From Nilaparvata lugens (lineage: Eukaryota; Arthropoda; Insecta; Hemiptera; Delphacidae): DNA of 64,000 bases. The position numbers and the translations under genes were made by a program. How positions within the stretch are numbered: position 1 is the stretch's first letter; every line of letters starts with the position of its first letter. Below, one piece after another: positions 1 through 12,812 of the stretch. The notes beneath the pieces are model-generated. The model was not told the origin of the DNA. It saw only the letters and a program-made list of their open reading frames with translations, and made no database searches. The stretch is taken from positions 52,944,463-53,008,462 of the forward strand of contig NC_052507.1 of NCBI RefSeq assembly GCF_014356525.2. The letters run 5' to 3'.

Positions 1-364
1 ATTGTTCGTGTCGGATCCTTATATTGTAAGGGCCTTACGTTCCAAATTTCAAGTCATTCCGTTAATTGGGAGATGAGATATCGTGTACACAGACGCACAT
101 ACACTCATAAGGTGCGTACAGACTCTCGCTCTGCTCCGCAACCGAACGTCACTCCAGCAGAGCGATTGATGATCGACCGGGGAGCAAGAGTAGTTCGACC
201 GGGGAACGCGAGAAGATCTAACATCTTCCGTAACGTTCATGATGGGTGCGTGGGCGGTCCGACTGTGGTTCGATGGTGGTACGAAGGCGGTACGAGGGAG
301 GAGCGTGCTCGGTGCGGGTTGGAAGCACGAATATGTGTACGCAGCTAAACACACACACACACAC
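1..364 (+). repeat. Family A repeat, partial copy (interrupted)
   Basis: The first 108 bases match the part of family A that precedes its CA tract (compare 43550-43660: TCGTGTNGGATCCTTAT, then ATCGTGTACACAG). The CA tract survives at 349-364, after a family B MITE that landed beside it. The copy begins outside the window and its end beyond the CA tract is missing. No protein-coding potential is seen. Confidence 0.7.
108..347. mobile_element. Family B MITE, copy 1
   Basis: A GC-rich element of about 240 bp bounded by imperfect inverted termini: AAGGTGCGTACAGA at the left, and GTGTACGCAGCT at the right, whose complement starts AGCTGCGTACAC. It is nearly identical to copies at 14760 and 62432. 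It interrupts the CA tract of a family A copy, so it is the younger insertion. Open reading frames through it are by-products of its GC-rich sequence. It has no transposase and is non-autonomous. Confidence 0.8.
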
Positions 365-469
365 TTTTTTATTGTAATGACAATAGTGTTTTTACATGCA
401 AATAATGATTCACTATAACCTAAATAAATAATAATTATTATCGTCTACTGGAGCATTTAAAACAACTTT

Positions 470-1865
470 CGAAAAAAATTTACGCTTAAAAGATCAATTT
501 ATCTTCCCTCGGGCGCGCATAAGAAGGGTACACCTCAAGGATCAAAATTTCAAACACTCATAACTTTTGTCACAATGATCGGATGTCATTGTAGCACAGC
601 TCAATCTTCTCGGCTGGTCAAGGCGGTTCAAAAAATGCTTCATGTGTCGAATTCGATCGAAAAATATGAAATTCATCCCTGAGTGTAGATTAACCAGTAC
701 TTCAATACACAAAGAAATGACAAATCAAAGCTATGTATCTCGGTAACCCATTATTATGAAAAAGACTTGATCTTGAATTTTAGAATTGAATTTGAATTTT
801 TTCCTACCAGTTTTAGTTGCTGCACACGGAAGAATATAATCGTAATGTAAGATTCGATCGTAAAAAATCAAGAAATCGAATATACTTTTCTCATAAATTA
901 ACGGTCTAGGCAGTGCTATGATAGGGAACAGTGATTCAAGATGAATTTCAGGCAATTATGAGCTCGTAGTGGATGAATTGTTTACAATTTGGAATCAATC
1001 ATGAGTTTCTATGATGTATCAGACTCTTGATTAACAGAAAAATCGCGAAAAAATGGAAAACTGGAATCGGTTGTAACTGACTAGTAATACTGGAAGCGAG
1101 AGTATTATTTATTGTAGTGGAAAGAGGAAATACTTTTCCACATTTTGAAATTTTATCCGAAATATTTCACAATATGCAGCTTTAAATAAGGAAATTATTC
1201 ATTTTTTTGTGATTTGAAATACTGTTTAAATTACACTCAAGGATGAATTTCTCTATTTTTTGGTCGAATTTCACATATAATGCGTGATTTGGAGCCGCCT
1301 TGACATGCTGAGAAGAATGAGCTGTGATAAAATGAGATCTGATCATTGTGTCAAAGTTAAAAGTTATGAGTGTTAGAAATTTCGATTCTTGAGGTGTCCT
1401 TACACGCGCCTCTCCACTAAATTGAGAGCATAATAACGGGTGATTCTCATAGAACATGATCTAATGAACTTATATCATGGTGCGAAATTTGAATGTGATG
1501 ACAATGGAGTTGCTGATGATGAATGAAGCTAAAGCTCAGGTGTTTTCCAAAATACAAGGATCATTGTTGTCAGGTTTACCTGGAAATCTATATATAGGAT
1601 AGAGCCTGTAGATCACAAAACTACAATCGTAAGATATTGAAGATAAAAAACTAAAATTCATCAAAATTTTTTTTTTTTAATTTTACTTATTTTTGAAAAA
1701 TTGGAAGTCAGTACTCATTTTGGATAGAAAGTTCCGAATAATCTCATTTTATTAGTGATTTAATAATCTAAATAAAAGGCGGGAGCAAATTTTTATGATC
1801 GATTAGGCTACAGGATTTGGGGGAAATAACATAAAAAAGACTGGAAAATGAACCGAAAATACAAG
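470..1865. mobile_element. Family C foldback element, outer left part
   Basis: Bases 520-720 read in one direction and about 1215-1440 repeat the same text inverted (shared words CACCTCAAGGATCAAAATTTC and GGCGGTTCAAAA). The text continues to 1865 with the family C terminal region, in which AATACAAGGTTTTTGG leads toward the end. It is interrupted at 1866 by a hAT element and resumes at 4694. The left terminus GTCCAGTCA is not found, so the copy is truncated or decayed on that side. Confidence 0.65.
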
Positions 1866-1873
1866 GTTTTTGG

Positions 1874-4685
1874 TAGGGATGGGTATCGATACATCGATGT
1901 TTTTCACTTATCGATGGTTTTACCTAGACATCGGTCATCCGATGTTTTTCCCAACTGAAAAGTAAAAACAATTCTAATTTTTTAATTTGATACAAGTTTT
2001 TTTTTTTTGTTTGAAGAGGATTATCTTGAGAGCAATAAGCAATAGTAACAGAATTACAATCATTATCTCTATCATATTTAGTGTAGTATTCTGTTTAGTG
2101 TTTTTTGTGAATATAGATCACTCTTGTGAAAGATCTCGCATAAGTTTTGATTTCCTGCAGATTGCTATTTTTATTTTTCAATCAGGCTCTCTGTATTTTT
2201 ATGTGAGACTGTTGGATACTCTTGAAGATTTACATTACTTCTGTGGCCCGTGTCAAGGTTAGATAGTTAGTTATTTAGAATTGAATAAGAGGTCGGATTC
2301 TTCGTTTCTTAGGAAGAAAGAGTTTTTTCTTACTACAATTATTTCCTCAACATGTGTTTAACACTAATTAATCTAGCTCTGGAAAAGAGGTCCTCGTATT
2401 GTAAGGAGTGCAGATATCCATATAAAAAACTTAATCCATTTTCATTTCCTAAAAAATCTATCAGGTATTGAATGAATACGATATGAGTATCAATGATTGC
2501 TAAAATTAGCTTAGGGTGAAATTTCAAGACCGAATCCTCAAGGATATCCCGAGAGGTTTCAGACTAAACCATGAAGATGACAAATCTTGTGAACTAGAGT
2601 TGATGTATCTTTCTAGTCACAACCTGACTTCAATTATTCGAAAGACTGTTACTTGAATACCACAAGTCCAAAATTGCTGTGATTCCAGTTAGTAACTGTT
2701 GAAATATTGGAACAATAGCTCCAGATAAAATTGTAGTCACTTTAGAAGCTCTTTTTGTGCTCTACAATCTGAGATCAGGTATAGCGATCTATCTCATATT
2801 CCAGGTACACCTGACAACAATGCTCCTTGTATTGTGAAAAACACCTAATTTTCAGCTTCAAGCATCATCACCAACTACATTGTCCTCACATTGATATTTC
2901 GCACAACGACATAAGTTCTTGAGATTATGTTCTATGAGAATCACCCGTAAGATACACTTCATTTCAGTATTTCCTAGTGGAGAGGCGCGCTTAAGGACAC
3001 CTCAAGGATCAAAATATCAAACACATAACTTTTGACACAATGCTCAGATTTCATCGTACTACACTTCATCCTTCTCGGTTCGTCACGGCGGTTCAAAATC
3101 ATGCATAATAAGTCAAATTCGGTCGAAAAATGGAAAATTTATTGTTGAGTGTACTTAAGCCCATATTCCAATACACAGAAAATGACCAATTTCTATATTC
3201 AAAGTCGCATGTCTTGTGATATACTTCTGATAAAATTTCCAAATCTAGTTAGAATGTGAAAATTGTCCCCCTCTATCCACCCCAATAAATAATACTTTCG
3301 ATTCCAAAACAATTTGGAAGTTAAGATTTTAAAAATGGCGATTTCAGTTTTTACATTTTTTTCGTAATTTTACTGTTGATCAAGAGTTTCTAAAACGAGT
3401 CTGATACATCATAGAAACTTACGATTGATTACAAATTGTAGATAAATTCATCCTCTACGAGCTCAGTTGCCTAAAATCCATCTTCAATCACTTTTCGCTA
3501 TCATAAACTGCCAAAACCGTTGATATGAGAAAAATATCTACAATTTCCGGATTTTTTTCAACAATCAAATCTCACTTTACGAACATATTTTTTCATGAAT
3601 TGTTCAGCAGATGAAAGAGAAAATTCTACTGTACATTTCAAGAACATGTAATAATTTTTATAATAAGGGTTACCGAGATACATAGCTTTGAATATAGAAA
3701 TTGGACATTTCTTATATATTGAATATGAATAAGTACCTACACTCAACAATAAATTTTCTATTTTTTGACCGAGTTTGACTGTTGATGCATGATTTTGAAC
3801 CGCCTTGGCGAGCCGAGAAGAATGAAGTGTAGTACGATGAAATCTGAGCATTGTGTCAGAAGTAAATTATAAGTGTTTGAAATGTTGATCTTTGAGGTGT
3901 CCTTAAGCGTGCCTCTACTAGGAAATACTGAAATTAAGTGCATCTAACGGGTGATTCTTACCCATGAACTTATGTCATTGTGCGAAATATCAATGTGAGG
4001 ACAAAGTAGATGGTGATGATGGTTGAAGCTGAAAATTAGGTGTTTTCCACAATACAAGGAGCATTGTTGTCAGGTGTACCTGGAAATCTATTATGATAAT
4101 AAAGCGCTCTACCTGATCTCAGATTGTAGAGCACAAAAATACGCCTAGAGGGATTTTGAAATATACATCTAAATTGTAACAATCGGAAGATATTGTTGAT
4201 TAAAAACTGGAATTCATCAAAATTGATTTTTTCTTCAAATTTTACTCATTTTTGAAAAATTAAAACAAAGTACTCATTCGAGATAGAGAGTTCCGCGTGA
4301 TCTTATTTTTTTCAGAATTATATAATCTGGGAGAGATTTGGCAGAAATAGTTGAAAACTGGAAAATGAGCCGAAAATGCGAGGTTTTTGGGCTATCTTGT
4401 ATCTAGCACAAGGAAATCTTGCATGAAGAAATTGGTTCTGGACTTCTCTTATGTACCCGAATAATATATTAAAAAATCAGAACTACAATATAAATTGCAA
4501 GCACACCTCCTCTTTTATGTCTATATTGACTGGACTAATAGTATCATCCATAAAAACGTAGGGCGATAAACGATGTTTAAAAACATCGATGTTCAAAAAC
4601 ATCGATGTTTACTGTTCGATGTTTTTCACTTATCGATGTTAGGATGAAAAAACATCGATGTTTTATCTTTCGATACCCATCCCCA
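1874..4685. mobile_element. hAT-type non-autonomous element, 2.8 kb
   Basis: The left terminus TAGGGATGGGTATCGA (1874-1889) and right terminus TCGATACCCATCCCCA (4670-4685) are inverted repeats with one mismatch. They are flanked by a perfect 8-bp direct repeat, GTTTTTGG (1866-1873 and 4686-4693). An 8-bp target duplication with short inverted termini is the signature of the hAT superfamily. Subterminal regions are rich in CATCGATGTTT words. No transposase reading frame is seen; the interior holds a family C foldback (2752-4535) and about 800 bp of unassigned AT-rich DNA (1960-2750). Removing it rejoins the family C text on either side (ACAAGG-TTTTTGG-GTCAC). Confidence 0.8.
2752..4535. mobile_element. 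Family C foldback element inside hAT
   Basis: Two arms of about 450 bp, 2752-3215 and 3690-4140, are inverted copies of each other around a 475-bp spacer. The outer ends read TTTTTGTGCTCTACAATCTG and its complement. Beyond the right arm the element continues to its terminus TTGACTGGAC (ending 4535) followed by TA, as in other family C copies. The matching left terminal segment is absent. No coding capacity is seen; the reading frames here are short and chance-like. Confidence 0.75.
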
Positions 4686-4693
4686 GTTTTTGG

Positions 4694-4790
4694 GTCACTC
4701 TGTATATAGCACAAGGAAATTTATGTACCCAAACAATATATTGAAAATCAGAACTACAATATAAAATGCAAGAATAAATGCATATTTGAA
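4694..4790. mobile_element. Family C foldback element, outer right remnant
   Basis: This stretch continues the family C text broken at 1865: TAGCACAAGGAAATTT, then AATCAGAACTACAATATAA, the same order as at 4410-4500 and 61430-61520. It stops without the terminal GTCTATATTGACTGGAC. Confidence 0.6.
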
Positions 4791-5469
4791 GTACTGTAGT
4801 TGCAGAGATAAGTATCATGAATTTAGCATTTAAACGAACAAGTTCAAAAATCTAATCAATTTCAACAAATAAAGCTCTCAAATGCTGTTATCGATTAAAA
4901 ATCTCATCTCAACAATTTTCAAGTGGGGGGTCCCCTGGATGCCCCCCCGTAGGTCAGGGTCCTGGATCCGCTCCTGTAAGCAGTTGATGATTCAGCTACT
5001 TCCCCCACCACCTATTTCAACTCCATTCTATAACTTGTAACATGTTATAAGTATTAAAATGTTCTTATAACACATGTAACATGTAACAAAAAGTTATACT
5101 TTTTCTTTGATCTTTACAGACGTCGTGCAGGAAAGGAAAAACTTATATAAAACACGAAATTATATTTTAAGACACGAAGTTACATGTAACAAGTTAAATG
5201 AATTCATAACATTTTTGTTACAATTGTTATGTAAGCAATTTTTTATAACAAAGTTACACAGTGTAAACGCAGCTTTAGACTTGTTCATAACAAGAAAATA
5301 CAGTAAAACTAGAAAAGACAGTAAGGCTTCAATTCAGTGAAATACACTAAAACTTGAAAAAGCAGTAAGCTCATCAGTTCAGTTGAAGATTTAGCAAATG
5401 TTGCCATGAAACCTGGTTCGGTGATTCAAATTGATTTTGAACAAATTAATTATCTTTGTAATATATTTT
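4791..5469. other. Unassigned AT-rich DNA with a possible hAT end
   Basis: No gene is seen. At 4923-4976 a GC-rich run ends in TGGATCCGCTCCTG, which resembles the end of some hAT elements (complement CAGGAGCGGATCCA); no partner terminus was found. From 5030 to 5260 the words TTATAACA and ACATGTAACATG recur, giving a weakly repetitive, palindromic stretch. Confidence 0.35.
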
Positions 5470-6413
<944 letters not shown>

Positions 6414-6779
6414 GCTATTGACAACATCAACGTCTTATTCTTTCTATTATGGAGAAATACCACATCTCCTCCCATACAATCGAACAGTAAGACTTGTTCT
6501 ACCGAGAAAATTGTCCACAATTCGGATGTTAACGCCGACATTACTTGCAATTAGTATACTATCGCCAAATCACATTTTTTGAAATTGCTCTATAATGTCT
6601 GATGAGACATGAAATTGATTCAATGGACCGATCACATTGATTATCAATCAACATTATTTTGGGTGGTTTGTGAATCACTAGGTCCTTGAGAATTTAAAAT
6701 TATGTTGATACAAGAAGTAAATGAAAATAAAACCTAACAGGCTCATACAGTGGGATGTGCTAACACTAGACAGCACTAT
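6414..6779. other. Unassigned DNA
   Basis: About 370 bp between two mobile elements. Reading frames on both strands are short and share no recognisable domain. I see no gene or repeat. Confidence 0.5.
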
Positions 6780-6781
6780 TA

Positions 6782-7258
6782 GTCCAGTCAATATAGACAT
6801 AAAACAAGGGGGTGTGTGCTTGCAATTTATATTGTAGTTCTGATTTTCTAATATATTATTTGGGTACATAAGAGAAGTCCAGAACCCATTTCTTCATGCA
6901 AAATTTCCTTGTGCTAAATACAGGGTGGCCCAACTTCGTATTTTCGGCTCATTTTTCAATTTTCAGCTATTTCTGCCAAATCTCGTAATCGGACAGAAAA
7001 ATTTGCTCTCGTCTTTTTTCTAGATTATAAAATTCTTAATAAAATGAGATCATTCGTAACTCTCCATCTCCAATGAGTACTGAGTTAATTTTTAGTACTG
7101 AGTCATTTTTCAAAAATGTGTGAAATTTGAAGAAAAAATCAATTTTGATGAATTTTAGTTTTTGATCAACAATATCTTCCGATTGCTACCCAAATAATAT
7201 ATTTAAAAATCAGAACTACAATATAAATGGCATGCACCAATGTATATAGTGACTGGAC
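6782..7258. mobile_element. Family C element, complete 477-bp copy
   Basis: The left terminus GTCCAGTCAATATAGAC (6782) and right terminus TAGTGACTGGAC (ending 7258) are inverted repeats, both flanked by TA. The inverted similarity reaches about 90 bp inward (AATCAGAACTACAATATAAA and its complement). TA duplication with inverted termini fits a Tc1/mariner-type or similar MITE; the superfamily is inference. No reading frame of note. Confidence 0.75.
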
Positions 7259-9271
7259 TATATAGCTTATTAGATAATACGCTCTACACCTGTATAGTGT
7301 ATAGAGCGTGCCTTCTGTGAGCTGTTTCATAAAAGTTTTACTTTTTACAGGCAGATGAAATTGATTGCAAATCACATAACACATCGGCACCTATTGTAAC
7401 TACAGTACTATAACTTCAATCAAAGACAACATTTCTATCACTCTTGGCATTTTTCATGTACTCTAATAAGATTGTACGATTTACTCTCGTACTATCACAA
7501 CAGAATCCCTTCATCACGGACAATACCACTTCATCTCGGCCAACAAGGATTGTAAATAATGAAGAGTGACAGCAATGAATGGCATAGCTGGTTGCTACCT
7601 GCTGGCCTGGCCTGGCCCTGGCAGGACGACGGACGAGGACAATGCTTGCATGCCAATCAACTTACCGCGTTCACAGAATAGTAATGAAAGCCAAAACAGC
7701 TGATCGCCTCCTTTTCTCACAGCTGCTCGACAAGAATGCAGTCTCGCCAAATTCGTAACACATACACTATGTTATTGTAACACATCAGGTTATTCACTTC
7801 TGATGACTCAATAACTTCATTTATTACCTATATAAGGGTCTGAATCACTTATGATATCAAACTAGACATGGAAAATCAGCAGACCATATTCCTAATACAG
7901 GTTTATACGACAATATTGTTGAGTACATAATTATCATTAAATAAACTGTGGTCTGCAGGCACCTATAATGAAGTAACATTAAATCAGGATATTAGATGAG
8001 CGGATATAATCTCATCAGCTGATTGTATTACAATGACACATTGATTTGGAGGGATGATTCTTGCGCATTCTCTAATACATGTATTCTTATGGGAGATGGA
8101 CACTAAATCTGTTTTAAATTAATAAATAAGCTATGAAAAGCAGCCATTACCTTTTGGAAGAAACTAAGTGAACATATTTATACATTCATTCATTTATTCA
8201 GTAGGTCAGAGCTCACATAAAATTATTGTAGGTGCTTCCTCTCATATCATCCTGAACACTCACCGAACGCACACCGTAACAGACAGACAAGGAAGAACCA
8301 AACGTCTGCATACAGACTTGAGCAGTAATATGTAGGTAGACGTACGTATATGAGCAACATCCGAAAACCTAGGGAGTGATTTTTCGTCCGTCTGTTTGCT
8401 GCTATGTGATGTGTGCGTGAGCATTACACCCAGTTACCTCAGCAGCAAATCTTATAAATTTATGAAAATTCAGCATCAAATAATATATTCCATATTATCA
8501 AAAAAATTTCCTCTTCATGGAATAAAACTAGCTTTCATATCACCAAGTCGGCAGTCCATACCACATACAAGCCTCCAACGAACCCTGAACCTATAGTGAG
8601 ATTCATCCAAACTCAGCATTCCCTATAGAATAATGTCAATTATTAAACTATTCAACCAATTTTGACAATTTGAAGTGAGTCTCACTGTAGTGACACAACA
8701 TGATACAAGATACAACCCACCAAGTAACGCTTCGAGCAGTGTATCACGGGGGCTTCCTTTGTCCAACAGTGAGCAAACCTTCAAGGTCACTGGCTGCCGG
8801 CCGGCGCTCAACATTGGAATGCTATGCGATGCTGCCACCCCCTTGCCCAAAAAAGACAAAAAAGAAAACCTAGCACCACATTAAAAGGACCATAACCCTG
8901 AAACCGGTTCGGCATGGGGCACCCACTATACCAAAGCACACCACCACCATCACACTCTTACTCTTCTTCTCCTTCTCCTTCAGACACCACCATTTGCATT
9001 CTGGTCCGAACCAGATTGATAAAATAATAATAGTACACCACATCAGATTATCGTCAACTACTAGTCCCTCCAGACTTTCCTTCACGAATTGAAATGAAAA
9101 GTGATTTACAATCGTCTACTGGTACACCAGCTATTGGATAATAACTGGGGAAAATATAAATAATTCATAGACTGCAGAATAAAACTGGAAGATCCCATCT
9201 CTTAAATTTTGGGCCAAGTTGCAGTTGATGGTACTGATCAGCTGAATCAGTTAATTCCATTCACATAATAA
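7259..9271. other. Non-coding, no feature recognised
   Basis: About 2 kb without a supportable gene. Opposing reading frames at 8620-8880 overlap each other and show no domain. A CTGGCCTGGCCTGGCCCTGG run lies near 7601-7620. The stretch may be intergenic or intronic. Confidence 0.5.
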
Positions 9272-9949
9272 TCTATATATATATATATAATTATAAAAGC
9301 GAAATGGCACTCACTCACTGACTGACTCACTCGCAGAACTAAAAATCTACCGGACCCAAAACGTTCAAATTTGGTAGGTATGATCAGTTGGCCCTTTAGA
9401 GGCGTACTAAGAGTTCTTTTGGCAATATTTTAACTCTAAGGGTGGTTTTTAAGGGTTTAAAGTTCGTCTTTTAGCATGTATATTCTTCTTATTCTCTTAA
9501 TTATAATTGAAAAATGTCCATACCATATGTTAATATAGAACTATAATCTAGAGAGAGTACCTCTTCGAAACAGTTGTTAACTGGTAACTAAATGAATAAT
9601 TTTGTAAGGTTGGCATTAAGTTGAGTTGACTTTGTTAGGTTGGCAGATTGAAATGCATTTATCGCGGAAAAATTGATTGGGCACTGCTACTTCAATCAGA
9701 GCTATTCCTGGGAATATTATATTACTAGCCGTCAGGCTCGCTTCACTCGCCATATCCGTTTAGCCAGACATTTAGTCTGGACCCCCGACTGGATCGTCAT
9801 TTTAACATATGATAAAAATGCTCAAATGGAAAATGCAGGAGAGCGAAGCGAGCCTGCTGATCTCATTCTTGGACGATCCAGTATGGGGTCCAGGGGGCAG
9901 AGCCCCCTGACTAGACGGATATGGCGAGCGAAGCGAGCCTGACGGCTAG
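9272..9949 (+). mobile_element. Helitron-type element, copy 1
   Basis: The element starts TCTATATATA after an A (9271) and ends GACGGCTAG before a T (9950). This matches Helitron rules: 5' TC, 3' CTRR and insertion between A and T without target duplication. The 5' portion (AAAGCGAAATGGCACTCACT, then CTACCGGACC) is shared with 20604-21396. The 3' portion forms a long inverted repeat: 9724-9770 pairs with 9904-9950 around AGGCTCGCTTC and GAAGCGAGCCT. No Rep/helicase is encoded, so it is non-autonomous. Confidence 0.8.
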
Positions 9950-9950
9950 T

Positions 9951-12317
9951 GTTGAATAAAATAAAGTTGAATTTTACTGTTGTATAGTATATTCAACTAT
10001 TTCTTATAATAGTGAGATATACTCTCAACCAAAAATAAATAACTGAAATAAAACAACTTAGGAGTGAATAAGACTAATGTAAGTAATACTTATCATCTGT
10101 GATAACAAGAATTAAAGAATGTGTGAGAAAAATAATAGATTAAATTTAGTAAAAAAATACAAATTCAAACTTGGGAACATGCTAATAATAAAGTACCAGC
10201 GGACATCCCGGCGACCCACAGAATAAGGGAGAAAACTTATAAGATATGAAAAAAACTATACATAGCTGTCGCAGTTTTGAGATCCCGATAATTGAAACCC
10301 GAGCTGAACATTGAACACTTCCAACCCAACTTTATGCTTACCAATCAATTTACTTCACTTTAAACTTAGGGCCCTCAATATCTCAACTGAGAAATTGAGT
10401 TTGGAAGAAAAACTCTTTTTTCTTCTTATTGAGAATCAGTCTCACGTAGTGACTTGAGCCAATCATTATATAGGAATAATGAAATCAATGAGACTTGAAA
10501 CACAGCGCAAACATGAATGTAATGTATTAATTTTGTACAAATTAACAATTACAGATTACTCTTCCCAATTATTAGACTACAATACAACAGTTTCAAGTAA
10601 TACACCAACTTCATGCCACATGACATCAAGGAACCCTGCTCAGTGGACTTATTCTTCCTATGAGTCTTTGGACTATTCCCACACAGCTGCAACGGATGAA
10701 TATTTCCACTGAAACAGACACTGATAGCCTATGGCAAAAGAATCCAGCTATATAATTGAAAAAACCTGAAGAAAGTCTATTCTCAAGTTTTCAAATCCCC
10801 AAACTTTTCAGACGTCCAAAGAACGATGTACGTACCTAGGTGGAAAACTCACGCTTGAAAAACCCAAGGGAAAAACCAATCGAGAGCGAAAAATACCAGT
10901 AAGTTGGCTAGACTGGCGCGCGCATTACTGGCGGGAAAACGAGTTAACTCAAAACCAGTGGTAAAGAGGAGAGAGGGAGAAAGAAGCGTGTTTTATTAGT
11001 AGTATATCAACAGCAGCAGCAACATCATCATCATCATCATCAGAGTGAATTAAGTTTCTTCTTTGAGCACGTCACAGTTGGAGGGGGTGGGGTGGACAAC
11101 CTCCACCTTCACAGAAACGACGCGCGACGTCGACGTCAGTCTCAGACACTACGACGACTAATTACAGCGACGTTTTGATTAATTCGGCCATCAACATATT
11201 AAAAGGCCCACTAACTGCTGCCTACTAACCCCCACGCCACCACCATATAAGCGCAACACGTAGCCATTCATTCATTCATCATCGGTTCATTCATAAAACT
11301 TGTTACTACTACTACAACACTCGTACTACAACTACTACTACTAATCAATGGCCTCACAATAATTAATTGCATTGCAACTGTGTAAGGCATCTGCGGCATT
11401 GTAGCACACCACTGAAATAGCACTGTTCTGTGCCATGTTCTAGATCTAGAAGGTGGATTACATTAGGTGCTTCAATGAAAGAGTTAGGTCAATTCTCTCA
11501 TCATGAGGTGCATCAAGTTATAGGAATAGATTCAATAATTGAATTGAGTAGATGGGTAGAGCAGAAAACCTCTTTTCAATACCATATCCACTGAAAAATA
11601 TATTGATTTACAAAGCTAAAGTCTAACGATGAATAAATGATACGAATTTTAACTCAGTTTAGATACTGATCGATGAAACAGGACAAAAAAGAAAACATTC
11701 AACGACATTGATTATTAGAAAGTATTATTAGATCGATAATACAGATTCTGAAATCGGATATAAATTAAATATGATTGAATAATCTGGAAATTGTAGATGA
11801 AGTATTGGATAGAATGAAAGCAATATTGATAAACTATTCTTAGCCAAGCACAGTTAAGTTTCCTAGCAGCCTCATTGAATATCGTTCGGATTACAAACAA
11901 CACCATTCATCACTCATCACTATCCTTCAAATCATTCTCTCAAGTTTATTGTAACTGGAAATAATAAGGAATAAACAGGAATAAATATTAATCAGGAAAC
12001 ACAGTCATAATTATTTAATAGAAAAATGAGGAATAGAGCTCTATACATCATAATGCCAACCATACCAACAAAACTTCCGTCGTTATCGACAAGTGGAAAA
12101 CCAAAAAATACTTGAGGAGGTAAGAGAAGTGAATGGACCAGTAGGGCAAAGGGGCACACCGAGCGTGATCAGACTTGCAATCAGGAGCAGCATGTGACTC
12201 AACTTCCACTCAATCAGGGACAGCATGTGACTCGGTCTCTCACAATCGATCAATCTTGTCGCCAGATAAGTACCAGAAAGAACGGAATCCCCTCAAAACA
12301 GCAACATCATTTGCAAG
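9951..12317. other. Non-coding, no gene recognised
   Basis: About 2.4 kb without a supportable gene. It holds short trinucleotide runs: CAGCAGCAGCAACATCATCATCAT around 11012-11043 and TACTACTACTAC-like text around 11305-11345. A moderately GC-rich patch at 11080-11180 contains GACGCGCGACGTCGACGTC. These could be regulatory DNA of a nearby gene, but nothing in the sequence proves it. Confidence 0.5.
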
Positions 12318-12812
12318 TCTACTAGTAGTTTTGTGAACAATAGACCTCGCCCTCTGTAAGTTACATTGACCTGTTGTTATGTTTTCTCAAAAATAAATAA
12401 ATAATTTATCAATTTAAAATGTCTAGAAAAAATCCTAAATAAACATAGAGCTGTCTGTCCTATCGTACCGTGACGTGTCGTCCCGGAATGTGAGTGTGAG
12501 CGCTGTTATCAGGTCTGGCTGCAACTATCTACAACGTTGATAGAAAGATACATTTTAAAGATGTTCGATGTTTTTGAACGGGTAGTATTATAGTCCACTA
12601 GACATCTGATTTATGATGAAAAATTCTAAACTCTGATTTTTACTCTAATATTGGAGTATGAAGCCCAATTTAAATAGGAAAATACCTGTTAAATTTCATG
12701 AAAATCTATTACCGCGTTTCGCCGTAAATTCGCAACATATAAACATTTAAACATTAAGAGAAATGCCAAACCGTCGACTTGAATCTTAGACCTCACTTCG
12801 CTCGGTCAATTA
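12318..12812. repeat. Family D repeat, copy 1
   Basis: It begins ACTAGTAGTTTTGTGAACA followed by ATAGACCTCGC, a text that recurs at 14580. It ends with ACCGCGTTTCGCCGTA, then CCTCACTTCGCTCGGTCAA, which recurs at 16795-16882. It contains an AT-rich LINE-like tail (AAATAAATAAATAA near 12390). Boundaries rest only on these shared texts; the element class is unknown. Confidence 0.5.
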
